From an uncultured Verrucomicrobiota bacterium (GTDB taxonomy: Bacteria; Verrucomicrobiota; Kiritimatiellia; CAJWTS01): a stretch of 64,000 nucleotides of DNA. Under the pieces are notes generated by a model that ran no database searches, was not told where the DNA came from, and saw only the letters and a list, made by a program, of their open reading frames with translations. The translations under genes and the position numbers were made by a program. Location: positions 1 through 64,000 of the forward strand of contig CAJWTS010000005.1 in NCBI GenBank assembly GCA_913047795.1, given 5' to 3'. Below, in pieces: positions 8,628-18,150 of the stretch (positions within the stretch are counted from its first letter, which is position 1; each line of letters opens with the position of its first letter).

Positions 8628-9482
8628 TCAGGAACTGTCGTCGTCGTCGTCGCTCGCTCGATCCAAAACCCGACGCTCGTCGCGCGTCAGACTGCGCATC
8701 CCGCTTCGCGCTATTTTTTCAAGTACACGGTCAACATCCTCGGCGCTCGATGTCGGCCGCTCGTCACGCGGAACAACACGCATGCGGCGGCGCCGCACGC
8801 GGGCGATGACATCGTCGAGCACGCCTTGCGCGGAAGGGTGCGCCGGCTCGGCGCGCATGAACCGCCGACAGTATAAAAAGCCGACCAGCAATCCGATCAG
8901 GTGCACACTGTGTGCCACCTGGCCACTCGACGGCACGAGCATGAGATACAGAGAGAGCACAGCGTAGCCGAGCGCCAGAGTCCGGCCGGTAATCGTAACC
9001 GGTATCACAAAGAAGAGGAGCAACGTAATTTTTCGATTTGGGAAAAGCGTTCCGAACGCGCCGACGATGCCCAGGACGGCGCCGGACGCCCCGATGCAGA
9101 ACCCTTCTCCATGCTCAAAAAAGAGCCACGCCAGGCGGCCAAAAAACAGCCAGGCCAAACCCGCGAGGGCACCGGAACAGAAATACAATCCCAGAAAGCG
9201 CCGGGTCCCGATCGCCCGCTCCGTTTCCGGCCCCAGGAAAAACAGGCCGAGCATGTTGAAGAAGATGTGCCCCAGGTCCGCATGTAAAAACATGTAGGTC
9301 ACGGGTTGCCAGAGGAAGAGATACTGCATGAAGCCCCGGTTGAGCGATAAGGCCAATTCCAGGCGGCCGCCCAGCGGTCGCGACAGCCATTGTTGCAAGA
9401 GAAAGGCGGCAAACGTGGCGATCAACAGATTCTTGACCCCCGCCGTGATCCTGAAGCCGCTATCGTATGTCGGATTGGCCAT
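8628..9482 (-). CDS. Rhomboid-family intramembrane serine protease
   Basis: 284 residues with about six hydrophobic helices. The catalytic serine motif GASGAVLG and the later histidine segment HSVHLIGLLVGFLY are both present, as is the HADLGHIFFNM loop typical of rhomboids. These enzymes cleave single-pass membrane proteins. The ATG at 9482 was chosen over one 14 codons upstream because it follows GAGGG and lies 4 bp past the mazG stop. A cytoplasmic C-terminal tail of about 90 residues is rich in Arg and ends in a run of Asp, an extension with no obvious domain. Confidence 0.88.
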   Translation of the reverse strand: MANPTYDSGFRITAGVKNLLIATFAAFLLQQWLSRPLGGRLELALSLNRGFMQYLFLWQPVTYMFLHADLGHIFFNMLGLFFLGPETERAIGTRRFLGLYFCSGALAGLAWLFFGRLAWLFFEHGEGFCIGASGAVLGIVGAFGTLFPNRKITLLLFFVIPVTITGRTLALGYAVLSLYLMLVPSSGQVAHSVHLIGLLVGFLYCRRFMRAEPAHPSAQGVLDDVIARVRRRRMRVVPRDERPTSSAEDVDRVLEKIARSGMRSLTRDERRVLDRASDDDDDSS

Positions 9483-9486
9483 GTGA

Positions 9487-10278
9487 CTATCCCTCGTCCG
9501 CCTTGACCGCGTTCCAATGCTCATTCAACTCGGTCGGCGACGTGTCGCCGAGGGTCTTGCCTTCCTCCTCGAGGCGGCGCTCCATTGTTTTGAATCGGCG
9601 AACAAATCGTCGTGTGCTGCCATCCAGCGCGTCCTCCGCATCGATTCCCGCGAACCGGCTCAGGTTGACGGCGGCAAACAGTAAATCGCCTACTTCTGCG
9701 CGTATCGCGTCGCGCTCGCCGGAGGCGAGCGCCTCCCGCACCTCGCCCAATTCCTCGTTCACTTTCGCGGCGACGTCATCGATCTGCTGCCAATCAAAAC
9801 CTACGCGTGATGCACGTTCCTGCAATTTCTGCCCTTTCGACATGGCTGGAAGTCCGCGCGGCCATTCGCCCAGAGCGGACGACGGGGCGGCGCAACCCGC
9901 ATCGCTTTTTTCGCGTGCTTTGATCTCATTCCAATTAGTCACAACTTCGTCGGCATTCGCCACGTCGGTATCACCGAACACGTGCGGATGGCGCCGGATC
10001 AATTTATCACAGATCGCCGCGGCCACGTCGTCCAGCGCGAAATCATCTGCCTCAGCGCGGATCTGGGCCTGAAATACGATCTGCAGCAGCAGGTCGCCCA
10101 GTTCGTCACAATGCCGGGCCGGATCGCCGTCGTCAATGGCATCCAGGACCTCGTAACATTCTTCGACCAGGTAGGGTTTCAATGTATCGAGCGTTTGTTC
10201 GCGATCCCAGGGGCAGCCGTCTTCCGATCGCAGACGCCGCATAATGTCGACCAACTTCTGTACCGCGTCTAATGGCAT
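9487..10278 (-). CDS. mazG: Nucleoside triphosphate pyrophosphohydrolase MazG
   Basis: 263 residues from the ATG at 10278 (another ATG at 10305 would add nine). Two MazG-type helical domains are visible. The first has CPWDREQTLDTLKPYLVEE, EECYEV and DELGDLLLQI; the second has EELGEVREAL and AEVGDLLFAAVN. The acidic EExxE and ExxD pairs bind magnesium. MazG hydrolyses (d)NTPs to the monophosphate and pyrophosphate, cleaning damaged nucleotides or affecting alarmones. It sits in a minus-strand run with the rhomboid gene 4 bp downstream. Confidence 0.93.
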   Translation of the reverse strand: MPLDAVQKLVDIMRRLRSEDGCPWDREQTLDTLKPYLVEECYEVLDAIDDGDPARHCDELGDLLLQIVFQAQIRAEADDFALDDVAAAICDKLIRRHPHVFGDTDVANADEVVTNWNEIKAREKSDAGCAAPSSALGEWPRGLPAMSKGQKLQERASRVGFDWQQIDDVAAKVNEELGEVREALASGERDAIRAEVGDLLFAAVNLSRFAGIDAEDALDGSTRRFVRRFKTMERRLEEEGKTLGDTSPTELNEHWNAVKADEG

Positions 10279-10312
10279 GGGTGAGGTCCGAAAGACGCCC
10301 GGCAAACACGGG

Positions 10313-11026
10313 TCAGCCGCGTGTCAATGCGCATAAATCGTCGAGGATATCCGGTGACATCTCCTCGAACACGTAGTCCACCCCGCCGAAGTCCTGATAG
10401 GTCGAATAAACATCGGGCACGGCGCTGCAACGAACGCCGCTGACGAGTGCCGCACGACAGGTCGCGCTATCTGCTGCCAGCGCGACACACATGCCGGGTG
10501 GCGTGCCGACTTTCCGCGCCAGCTCCGCCCAGGCTTGCGATCGCAACGAGTGACCTGCGTCTTCGTCAATTGCGTGCAACACGATCTTTTCAGCGTCGAA
10601 CCCCGCCTTCTTGAACACCTGTTCGGCAAGGTCCGCCCCAAGGAAAGAGATCGCGCCAATCGCCATGCCGCGCTGCTCGGCGGAATCGATGAGTCCCGCG
10701 CAACCCTTCCGCAGCGCGATGTTTCCGCCCGAAAGCGTCAGTCGCACGCCCTGCGCGATCTCCCCGGCAAGTTTGGCTGCGGACAGGCGTGGTTTATCCA
10801 GGGCACGCAGCAGGGCCTCGGTGTACGTGGCGACCGGAGCGTCCAGGCAATAACGCACGAACAGGGGGGGCGTCACGGCGACATCCCGATCGGCAAAGAC
10901 CGTCTTCACGACGTCAAATGCGATCTGTCGTCCGTCGATCGCCACGTGTTCCAGATCGAACAGCAGCGCTGGACGGGGCTCGGACACGGGATCGGTATCT
11001 TCGATGGAAACCTCTTCTATCGACAT
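10313..11026 (-). CDS. HAD-superfamily-like protein with altered catalytic motif
   Basis: 237 residues. The fold order is that of a haloacid-dehalogenase-type hydrolase: strand LLFDLEHVAIDG at about residue 20, a helical cap, AISFLG as motif II and a C-terminal CVALAADSATCRAALVSG segment in place of the usual 'GDS--D---A--AG'. Motif I in active phosphatases is DxDxT/V; here the second Asp is Glu (DLEHVA) and motif IV reads AADSATC. The protein may therefore be inactive or altered in chemistry. It precedes mazG on the same strand, 35 bp from the chosen mazG start. Substrate unknown. Confidence 0.6.
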   Translation of the reverse strand: MSIEEVSIEDTDPVSEPRPALLFDLEHVAIDGRQIAFDVVKTVFADRDVAVTPPLFVRYCLDAPVATYTEALLRALDKPRLSAAKLAGEIAQGVRLTLSGGNIALRKGCAGLIDSAEQRGMAIGAISFLGADLAEQVFKKAGFDAEKIVLHAIDEDAGHSLRSQAWAELARKVGTPPGMCVALAADSATCRAALVSGVRCSAVPDVYSTYQDFGGVDYVFEEMSPDILDDLCALTRG

Positions 11027-11206
11027 GCTTGCCTCCTGAAGGACTCACCTCGCCGAATCTTTTCAGTCTGTTCGCGGCACAGCGCGAATATGTATGTATC
11101 GGCCTAGGTGGTTCGCACTATACGCATAGCGCCGGTATAGTGTCAACCGGTGGGCCGCCCGGTCTCACGCGGAACGACTTGGGCAACGCCATTCGGACCG
11201 GCCGTC

Positions 11207-12769
11207 TCATCGCAGCGTGATTTCGCGAAAGGCCATGGGTAGATCGCGCGCGACGTCTGACGCGCTTAGCCCGGCCTGCGAGGTACTCCAGGCTGCATGA
11301 TCGCCGGCCGCACCGTGCAGGTAGGCTCCCGCGGACGCCGCGTCAAGAGGGCCGAGTCCCGACGCCCAGAGCCCGGCTATCAGGCCCGCCAACACGTCGC
11401 CCATGCCGCCACAGGCCATGCCTGGATTGCCGGTCAGATTAATGCGCGGCGGGTGGTCCGGGCGGGCGACAATCGTTCCGGAGCCCTTCAGCACCACCGT
11501 CGCACCTGTCATGCCAACGGCATCCTGTACTGCTTGCCATCGATCGGTCTGCACGGCGCGCGTGTCACGGCCAAGCAGCCGTCCCATCTCGCCCGGATGC
11601 GGGGTCAGCACAACCTGCGCCCCGGCGCCGGCAATCTTTTCGGCCGATCCGGCCATGACGTTGAGTGCGTCCGCGTCGAGGACAAGATTCCCGGTATAAC
11701 GCCCCAGCGCGTCCCCAACGATCGCCCGCGTATCATCGGTCGCCATCATGCCCGGGCCCATCAGGATGGTCCCGAAATCATCGAATCCATTCGCCCAATG
11801 CTCATCAAAATCCGCCGCCACGCCGCCGGCCGGCGACTCCCGCACCGGCTGGACCATGGCTTCGGGCACGGCGCCGGCAACGGCACTGAAAAGTGTTCGC
11901 GGCACCGCCACGGTCACCAATCCGACACCCGAGCGCACCGCCGCCCGGGCGGCGAGCGTCACCGCACCAGGATACAGCGTTGAACCGCCCACGATCAGCA
12001 AGCGGCCATAAGAACCCTTGTGCGACATCCGCTTGCGTGGCCCGAAAAGACTGCGTAGATCTTCGGCGGTTATCAACTCACGGTCGCAGGGCAATCGCGC
12101 GGCGAAGTCCGGCGGGATACCGATGTCTACCACATGCACGCGTCCGACATATTCGACCGCCGGCTGCGCCACGAGTCCGCGCTTGGCATACCCCATCGTA
12201 ACCGTAACGTCAGCCACAACCGTGTCACCCATCGGCTCGCCGGTGTCCGCGTTGAGTCCCGACGGAATATCGATCGCCACGACGGGTGATCGTGCCGCCA
12301 GACTGTTCACGTACTGAATCGCGCCGGCGGCCGGTCCGCGGGCCGGCCCCTTGACGCCGGTACCCAGGATGCCGTCCACCACCACATCCGCGGCGACCTG
12401 CGGGCTGAGCGTGGCCCACTCGTCCTGCGTCGGAACTTCGACGAGCGGCACGCCCGCATCCTTCATTTTGCTCATGTGCAGCAAGGCGTCGCCGCGCACG
12501 TCGCCGCGCGATCCCGCAAGCCAGACCTCGACCTCCATTTCTTCTTCAGCAAGGATCCGTGCCGCCGCAAAAACATCGCCGCCATTATTTCCGCGGCCGG
12601 CATACAGGTGAACGGTCGGTCGTGAACGACCGGCAAACCCGGCAAGATAGGCAACGACATCGGCCACACCCTGGCCGGCGCGATCCATCAACACATCGCC
12701 CGGCGTGCCCTGTTCTTCGATCGTGCGCCGATCCAATTCACGCATCTCCGCCGTGGTGACGATCCTCAT
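11207..12769 (-). CDS. nnr: Bifunctional NAD(P)H-hydrate repair enzyme (epimerase/dehydratase)
   Basis: 520 residues from the ATG at 12769 (MRIVTTAEMRELDR). The N-terminal half is the NAD(P)HX epimerase (YjeF_N), with GRGNNGGDVFAAARIL and DGILGTGVKG. The C-terminal half is the ADP/ATP-dependent dehydratase of the ribokinase-like fold, with GSYGRLLIVGGS, LTPHPGEMGRLLG and GMACGGMGDVLAGLIAG. The fused enzyme repairs hydrated NADH and NADPH. The frame continues upstream to 12838, overlapping pdxJ, but the family start fits 12769. Transcribed after pdxJ on the minus strand. Confidence 0.93.
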   Translation of the reverse strand: MRIVTTAEMRELDRRTIEEQGTPGDVLMDRAGQGVADVVAYLAGFAGRSRPTVHLYAGRGNNGGDVFAAARILAEEEMEVEVWLAGSRGDVRGDALLHMSKMKDAGVPLVEVPTQDEWATLSPQVAADVVVDGILGTGVKGPARGPAAGAIQYVNSLAARSPVVAIDIPSGLNADTGEPMGDTVVADVTVTMGYAKRGLVAQPAVEYVGRVHVVDIGIPPDFAARLPCDRELITAEDLRSLFGPRKRMSHKGSYGRLLIVGGSTLYPGAVTLAARAAVRSGVGLVTVAVPRTLFSAVAGAVPEAMVQPVRESPAGGVAADFDEHWANGFDDFGTILMGPGMMATDDTRAIVGDALGRYTGNLVLDADALNVMAGSAEKIAGAGAQVVLTPHPGEMGRLLGRDTRAVQTDRWQAVQDAVGMTGATVVLKGSGTIVARPDHPPRINLTGNPGMACGGMGDVLAGLIAGLWASGLGPLDAASAGAYLHGAAGDHAAWSTSQAGLSASDVARDLPMAFREITLR

Positions 12770-12821
12770 CGCTCGCCCTTCCCCGTGCCGCCCGGTCCCA
12801 TCGCCGCTGCTTGCCTGGTGA

Positions 12822-13562
12822 TCACGCCTGCCCCCCATCGTAGGCGTCCATGGCGCAACGCATCTCGCGAACCGCCGCGAGCATACCCACGATTACAGCA
12901 CGCGCGACCATGCTGTGCCCGATGTTCAGAGTACCGAGATGGGGAATCCGAAGAATCCCGCCGATGTTATCGAGATTGATGCCGTGTCCCGCATTCACAC
13001 GAAGCCCCGCGTCGCGGGCCTGGCCGGCGCCGGCGATCAGCCGCGCGCATTCCGAATCCTGCTCGGCGCCAGTGGTATCACAATAGCGGCCCGTGTGGAG
13101 CTCGATCGTGGGCACGCCGAGATCGGACGCGGCCGCAATCTGCGCTGGATCCGGATCGATAAAGAGACTGACTTCGATTCCCGCTCCCGCCATCGCGGCC
13201 ACCACGGGTACAAGCGCATCACGGGTCCCGGCAGCATCCAGGCCGCCCTCCGTGGTCAATTCCTCGCGTCGCTCGGGCACAACACAGACCTCGGCCGGAC
13301 CCACATCCAGGGCGATCGCCACCACGTCCGTGTTGTTCGCCATCTCCAGGTTCAGCGGCAACGCGACCGCACGGTGAATCGCGCGGACATCACGCTCCTG
13401 GATATGCCGGCGATCCTCTCTGAGATGCACCGTGATGCCGTCCGCACCGGCCTCACGACAAAGCTGCGCCGCCTCCAGCGGATCCGGATACGTTGTCCCG
13501 CGCGCCTCCCGAACGGTCGCCACGTGATCAACATTCACACCCAATTGTAAGCGATTGTTCAT
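12822..13562 (-). CDS. pdxJ: Pyridoxine 5'-phosphate synthase
   Basis: 246 residues. PdxJ condenses 3-amino-2-oxopropyl phosphate with deoxyxylulose 5-phosphate, the last ring-closing step of de novo vitamin B6 synthesis. Signature stretches are LGVNVDHVATVREARGTTYP at the N-terminus, HLREDRRHI, NLEMANN, ELHTGRY and LNIGHSMVARAV, with the catalytic Glu and His residues in place. Length is standard. It precedes nnr on the same strand. Confidence 0.96.
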   Translation of the reverse strand: MNNRLQLGVNVDHVATVREARGTTYPDPLEAAQLCREAGADGITVHLREDRRHIQERDVRAIHRAVALPLNLEMANNTDVVAIALDVGPAEVCVVPERREELTTEGGLDAAGTRDALVPVVAAMAGAGIEVSLFIDPDPAQIAAASDLGVPTIELHTGRYCDTTGAEQDSECARLIAGAGQARDAGLRVNAGHGINLDNIGGILRIPHLGTLNIGHSMVARAVIVGMLAAVREMRCAMDAYDGGQA

Positions 13563-13613
13563 GCCCTACCCTTCTGCCGAACCTAGCATCCGCCGACAAC
13601 CCGGTCAAAAAAT

Positions 13614-13641
13614 TTGATCAGGGCCGTGTATAGCGTATTCT
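13614..13641 (+). promoter_or_regulatory. Possible sigma70-type promoter for the manA-like gene
   Basis: TTGATC at 13614-13619 and TATTCT at 13636-13641 are separated by 16 bp, about 36 bp before the ATG at 13678. Each hexamer matches the consensus at four of six positions. It lies in the short divergent gap between pdxJ and the manA-like gene. Confidence 0.35.
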
Positions 13642-13677
13642 AGGCGGACGGACCAACCGGGCCGTCGTTAGGCGACC

Positions 13678-14664
13678 ATGGACAACAACCTGCATATGCT
13701 GTACCCCTTGACCTTTGTGCCGGTGTACCGGGACTATATCTGGGGTGGCACACGCCTTGCCGATCTCTACGGGCGCGCCCCCTCTACGCCGCAATGCGCC
13801 GAGTCCTGGGAACTCGTCGATCGGGACGACGGCATGAGCATCGTGCGCAACGGCCCGCTGGCCGGCACGTCGCTGTCGACGCTGATGCAGACACGCGCCG
13901 AAGACCTTGTCGGCACGTCCGGCGCGGCGCGCTTTCCCCTGCTGGTCAAGATTATCGACGCGGCGCATGACCTGAGCATCCAGGTTCATCCCTCGGACGA
14001 CACGGCACCGCTTACAGGCGGCGAACCGAAGTCCGAGGCCTGGTATGTACTCGAGGCCGGCCCCGACGCATGTATTTACGCCGGGCTGAAGGCGGGTACG
14101 AATTCAGCGGCACTCACCGCAGCGGTCGCCGAGGAACGGGTTCTGGATGTTGTCCATCGGTTACCCGTACGCAAGGGTGACGCGTTTGAGGTGCCGGGGG
14201 GTCTCGTGCACTCCATCGGCCGAGGATGCCTGCTGCTGGAGATCCAACAGAATTCAAACACCACCTACAGGGTCTATGACTGGGGTCGCACCGGCACCGA
14301 CGGAACCCCACGCGAGTTGCACATGGACAAGGCCGTCACCTGTATCGACTGGGACAGGCCACCGCCCGCCACCCGGCGATCGGATTCGGGCGAGACCCTA
14401 TCATCCGAAACACCGCTGGTCCTATCGCCCCATTTTCGGATATACGAACGCGCCCTGACGAAGACATGGCGGCAAGAAAAGCCGCCGACCGAGTATGAAA
14501 TTCTGTTTGTCTGCGCCGGGGAAGCGCGCATAGCCGGCGGCGGCATACAGGCGCACCTTTCCCTCGCGACGACCTGCCTTGTTCCGGCCGCGGTTTCGTC
14601 GTACACCGTCGAACCGCTGCGGCCGGACACACGCCTCGTGCGCGTGCGGCCACCGGCGTGTTAA
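13678..14664 (+). CDS. manA: Class I mannose-6-phosphate isomerase, short type
   Basis: 328 residues, the short bacterial form. The zinc cupin motifs are visible: VYRDYIWGGTRL near the start, IQVHPSD, EAWYVLEA, and later HSIGRGCLLLEIQQNSNTTY with YDWGR. The enzyme interconverts mannose 6-phosphate and fructose 6-phosphate, feeding GDP-mannose and glycan synthesis. An ATG at 13696 (MLYPLTF) is an alternative start. The 3' end overlaps the convergent ROK kinase gene by 4 bp. The exact sugar is inferred from family. Confidence 0.85.
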   Translation: MDNNLHMLYPLTFVPVYRDYIWGGTRLADLYGRAPSTPQCAESWELVDRDDGMSIVRNGPLAGTSLSTLMQTRAEDLVGTSGAARFPLLVKIIDAAHDLSIQVHPSDDTAPLTGGEPKSEAWYVLEAGPDACIYAGLKAGTNSAALTAAVAEERVLDVVHRLPVRKGDAFEVPGGLVHSIGRGCLLLEIQQNSNTTYRVYDWGRTGTDGTPRELHMDKAVTCIDWDRPPPATRRSDSGETLSSETPLVLSPHFRIYERALTKTWRQEKPPTEYEILFVCAGEARIAGGGIQAHLSLATTCLVPAAVSSYTVEPLRPDTRLVRVRPPAC

Positions 14665-15620
14665 GCGGTGTGCCGCGCCACCGCCAGCGTGGCCAGGTCG
14701 CCGATGCGCGCGCCCAGCGAACTGGCCTCCACCACACATGCCTCGCGTGGCCACTTCCACGTGTAACGCGCCAGTTTCTCTCGTACCGGCCCCAACAGGA
14801 ATTCGCCCTCGTTCACGGCTACCGTGCCCAACAGTATAACGGCCGGGTTCAGCATCTGGATAATGTTCCCTATCCCGTGCGCCATGTGCTCCGTATAGGC
14901 CTCCCACTCGGACAGCGCGAACGTATCGCCGGCACGCGCAGCCGCCGTCACGGTCTGCAACGTGATCTTGTCGATGTCACCGCCCGCATGGTCGATCATC
15001 GCCGTCTCGATTCTTTCATCACGTATGCGTGCCTTCAAGCGTTCCGCCACGGCGCGTCCGCCGACGTACAGTTCAAAGCAACCGTGCAGGCCACAGGGAC
15101 AATCGGGACCCTCCGCGTCCAGGCAATAGTGGCCCAGTTCCCCGGCCATATCGGTGACCCCCTGGACAAGCTCTCCGTTGTTGATAATCCCGCCGCCCAT
15201 GCCCGTGCTATTCGTCAGAAATACAAGAACCGCGGCGTCGCGATGCCGACCAAAGTACTTCTCAGCCAATGCTCCGGCATTGGCATCGTTGTTCATTACC
15301 ACCGGGCGATCAAACGCGGCTTCAGCGAGTGCCACGATCGGGACGTCGACCCAGCCCGGATTGTTCGCCGGCTGCATAATGATGCCGCGCGCCACGCTCA
15401 GAGGGCCAGGCGCCGAGATACCAATACGCTCGATCGCGCCCATCGACAGGCCCGCCTGATCCAATGCCAGCTGCGCGGCCTGCACAACGCGCGGCATGTA
15501 ATCGTCCACGGACGGCACGTCCAGCATATCAAATCGACTGTGTCCCCTTACGTCCCCATCTGTATTTCCGACGCAGACCGACGTCTTGGTCCCACCGATA
15601 TCGATTCCTAGAATGTTCAT
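14661..15620 (-). CDS. ROK-family sugar kinase (glucokinase-like)
   Basis: 319 residues. The N-terminal phosphate loop DIGGTKTSVCVG and the ROK zinc motif are clear: GHYCLDAEGPDCPCGLHGC gives GH...CxCGxxGC. ROK proteins phosphorylate hexoses such as glucose, N-acetylglucosamine or N-acetylmannosamine, or act as repressors. No DNA-binding helix-turn-helix precedes the kinase fold, so this is an enzyme. It overlaps the downstream thpR start region by 4 bp in a minus-strand pair. The sugar cannot be fixed from sequence. Confidence 0.9.
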   Translation of the reverse strand: MNILGIDIGGTKTSVCVGNTDGDVRGHSRFDMLDVPSVDDYMPRVVQAAQLALDQAGLSMGAIERIGISAPGPLSVARGIIMQPANNPGWVDVPIVALAEAAFDRPVVMNNDANAGALAEKYFGRHRDAAVLVFLTNSTGMGGGIINNGELVQGVTDMAGELGHYCLDAEGPDCPCGLHGCFELYVGGRAVAERLKARIRDERIETAMIDHAGGDIDKITLQTVTAAARAGDTFALSEWEAYTEHMAHGIGNIIQMLNPAVILLGTVAVNEGEFLLGPVREKLARYTWKWPREACVVEASSLGARIGDLATLAVARHTA

Positions 15621-16213
15621 TCCGGACTGCCTACCAGATCCCAGGTGTGGAGTACACGGTATTTCGCGCCGGACGGTTCCTGATGGCTCTGATACAGGTT
15701 GATCGCGTCAATCACCTGCTCACCGAACAGCGTTGTATCGTGCGCCGTCAGTACCGGCAACCATGTGGACGAACCACGCGCGGATCGCACGCGGCCGAGA
15801 GTCACATGCGGTGTATAGGGTCGGTCCTCGATCACAAGGCCTGACGCGCGCACGGCCACAGCAAGACGGGCCTGCACCGCCTTGAGCGGCCCGTCGTCAC
15901 CGCCGACACCAGCCCACAATACCCGCGGCGTCCCGCCGCCGAAGCTGCCCAATCCCCGGATCGAACACGGCAATGCCGGGCAACCGGCGAGTGATTCGCT
16001 CACCCTCTCGCGAATTGCGTCCACAAGGCAGGGCTCGATATCACCGAGAAAAACAGCCGTCAGGTGCATCATCTCCGGAGCAACCCAGCTGGCGCGGACG
16101 TCGACCGCACGCAACTCGGCTTGCGCCCTTGCCAACGCGTCGCGAATATGCACTTGGATCGGCATGCCGATGAAGCAGCGCAGACGCCCGCTATCTCCCT
16201 TATCCGTTTGCAT
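15617..16213 (-). CDS. thpR: RNA 2',3'-cyclic phosphodiesterase (2H family)
   Basis: 198 residues from the ATG at 16213 (MQTDKGDSGRLRCFIGMP). The two HxTx motifs that define 2H phosphoesterases are present, HLTAVFLGD and HVTLGRVR, with the family spacing. ThpR opens 2',3'-cyclic phosphates on RNA and can run the reverse 2'-5' ligation. The open frame continues far upstream, antisense to trpF, but the family start is here. Its stop overlaps the start of the ROK kinase gene by 4 bp, so the two are cotranscribed. Confidence 0.9.
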   Translation of the reverse strand: MQTDKGDSGRLRCFIGMPIQVHIRDALARAQAELRAVDVRASWVAPEMMHLTAVFLGDIEPCLVDAIRERVSESLAGCPALPCSIRGLGSFGGGTPRVLWAGVGGDDGPLKAVQARLAVAVRASGLVIEDRPYTPHVTLGRVRSARGSSTWLPVLTAHDTTLFGEQVIDAINLYQSHQEPSGAKYRVLHTWDLVGSPE

Positions 16214-16327
16214 GTACAGCAAAGTAAGCACTCGCGCTATGCAGGTGCAAGCCGTGCCCTTCGCCGCCGGGCTTCCGGGGTCGAAAAGGCCGATCGTCTC
16301 CGCTAGACTACGCAACTTGAGGTCATG

Positions 16328-16960
16328 ATGTCGACGAGCACCGAAATCAAAATATGCGGCTTGACCAATGCCGAGGACGCCCAGTTCGCAATGGACGCGG
16401 GCGCGGACTATCTCGGCTTCGTGCTCTACGCCCGATCGCCGCGCGGAATCGACGCCCCCGCCCTGCGCGGTATTCTGGATCGATTGACGCGACCTCCGCG
16501 CGCCATCGCCGTCTTCGTCAACGAATCTCGCCAGGTCGTGGAAACCGTGGCCGCGGAATGCGCGCTGCATGCCGTGCAGATACACGGCGACGAGACACCC
16601 GATGCCTTCGAAGGATTGTCGGTCCCGGTCTGGCGCGCGCTGCATGTCGGCGCCGACACCTGCCGGCCAGATCCCGCCCGATGGCCTGCATCACGGTATG
16701 TCGTTGACGCTCCCGCGGGAAAGAAGTATGGAGGCACCGGAAACGTGGCAGACTGGCCCGCCGCGCGATCCGTTGCGCTGGCCCATCCGGTCATGCTCGC
16801 CGGGGGATTGACCGTCGAGAACGTGGCGGACGCGATTTGCACGGTGCAGCCGACGGGGGTCGATGTCAGCAGCGGCGTTGAGGCGGAACCCGGGATCAAG
16901 GATCCGCGTCAAATTGAAGCGTTTATTCGAACCGCGCGCGCGGCTGGAACACAAGAATGA
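16328..16960 (+). CDS. trpF: Phosphoribosylanthranilate isomerase
   Basis: 210 residues. A (beta/alpha)8 enzyme of tryptophan synthesis that isomerises N-(5-phosphoribosyl)anthranilate. Motifs: [12 protein letters not shown] with the catalytic Cys, [17 protein letters not shown] and GLTVENV...GVDVSSGVE with the phosphate-binding Gly and catalytic Asp. Two adjacent ATGs (16325 and 16328) precede it; the second is better spaced from the TTGAGG ribosome-binding site. The stop overlaps trpB by ATGA. Confidence 0.95.
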   Translation: MSTSTEIKICGLTNAEDAQFAMDAGADYLGFVLYARSPRGIDAPALRGILDRLTRPPRAIAVFVNESRQVVETVAAECALHAVQIHGDETPDAFEGLSVPVWRALHVGADTCRPDPARWPASRYVVDAPAGKKYGGTGNVADWPAARSVALAHPVMLAGGLTVENVADAICTVQPTGVDVSSGVEAEPGIKDPRQIEAFIRTARAAGTQE

Positions 16961-18150
16961 ATCGTAAAGCAGAATTGATAACGGAACCGGATGCGAACGG
17001 ACATTTCGCGCAATTCGGCGGACGCTACGTTGCCGAGACGCTGATGCCGATCCTGCTGCAAGTCGAGGCGGCCTACCACGACGCACGGAACGACCCCGCG
17101 TTCCAGGCAGCGCTCGACACCCTACTCGCAGATTACGTCGGCAGGCCCTCGCCACTCTTCCTGGCCGAGCGCCTGACCGAGGCCTGGGGCGGTGCGAAGA
17201 TTTACCTGAAGCGCGAAGATCTCAACCATACCGGTGCGCATAAAATCAACAATACGCTCGGCCAGGCGCTGGTCGCGCAACGCATGGGCAAGCGGCGCTT
17301 AATGGCCGAGACCGGCGCCGGGCAGCACGGCGTGGCGACCGCGACGGCGGCGGCGCTGCTCGGCATGGAATGCGAGGTCTACATGGGAACCGAAGACATG
17401 CGTCGCCAGGCACCGAATGTGCGGCGCATGGAGTTACTGGGAGCCACGCTTTCTCCCGTCGAAAGCGGCACCTGCACCCTGAAGGACGCGATGAGCGAGG
17501 CCCTGCGCGCATGGGTGACGCATGTCGAAACGACGTTCTACGTGATCGGATCGGTCGCCGGACCCCATCCCTACCCGATCATGGTGCGCGATTTCCAGAG
17601 CGTCATCGGTAAAGAGACACGCGCGCAAATGATGATAAAGGAAGGCGCGTTGCCGGCCCTGGTCCTGGCCTGCGTCGGCGGCGGCAGCAATGCGGCCGGT
17701 ATTTTCGCCGAATTCCTACAGGACGACGTGCGCCTCGTTGGTGTCGAAGCGGCCGGACATGGCATTCTCACCGGTCAGCACGCGGCCAGCATCGGCGCGG
17801 GCTCGGTCGGCATCCTGCACGGCAGCAAGTCCTACGTGCTGCAAGACGACGCCGGCCAGATCGACAACGCCCACTCGGTAAGTGCGGGCCTCGACTATCC
17901 CGGCGTGGGCCCCGAGCATTCGCTCTGGGCCTCGACCGGTCGCGTAGACTACTGCAGCATAACGGACGAGGAGGCCCTCGCCGCCTTCCACGAAATCACC
18001 CGCCTCGAAGGAATCCTGCCGGCGCTCGAGTCTTCGCATGCCCTGGCCGAGGGCCGTAAGCGCGCGAAGGACTACAATGCGTCGCAGAGCATCGTGATCA
18101 ATCTCTCGGGCCGCGGAGACAAGGACGTCGATAACGTGCTGAACGCATGA
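16957..18150 (+). CDS. trpB: Tryptophan synthase beta chain
   Basis: 397 residues, normal for TrpB1. It condenses indole with serine using PLP. Visible features: [12 protein letters not shown], the PLP lysine in [13 protein letters not shown], the catalytic Glu region [13 protein letters not shown], the phosphate loop [12 protein letters not shown] and the C-terminal [10 protein letters not shown]. It overlaps trpF upstream and trpA downstream, each by ATGA, giving a tightly coupled trpFBA set. No trpE, trpG, trpD or trpC gene is in the window. Confidence 0.97.
   Translation: MNRKAELITEPDANGHFAQFGGRYVAETLMPILLQVEAAYHDARNDPAFQAALDTLLADYVGRPSPLFLAERLTEAWGGAKIYLKREDLNHTGAHKINNTLGQALVAQRMGKRRLMAETGAGQHGVATATAAALLGMECEVYMGTEDMRRQAPNVRRMELLGATLSPVESGTCTLKDAMSEALRAWVTHVETTFYVIGSVAGPHPYPIMVRDFQSVIGKETRAQMMIKEGALPALVLACVGGGSNAAGIFAEFLQDDVRLVGVEAAGHGILTGQHAASIGAGSVGILHGSKSYVLQDDAGQIDNAHSVSAGLDYPGVGPEHSLWASTGRVDYCSITDEEALAAFHEITRLEGILPALESSHALAEGRKRAKDYNASQSIVINLSGRGDKDVDNVLNA

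Noticed and set aside
16214-16645. Upstream extension of the thpR frame
   Set aside because: It would be antisense to trpF and has no 2H-family homology; the ATG at 16213 fits the family start.
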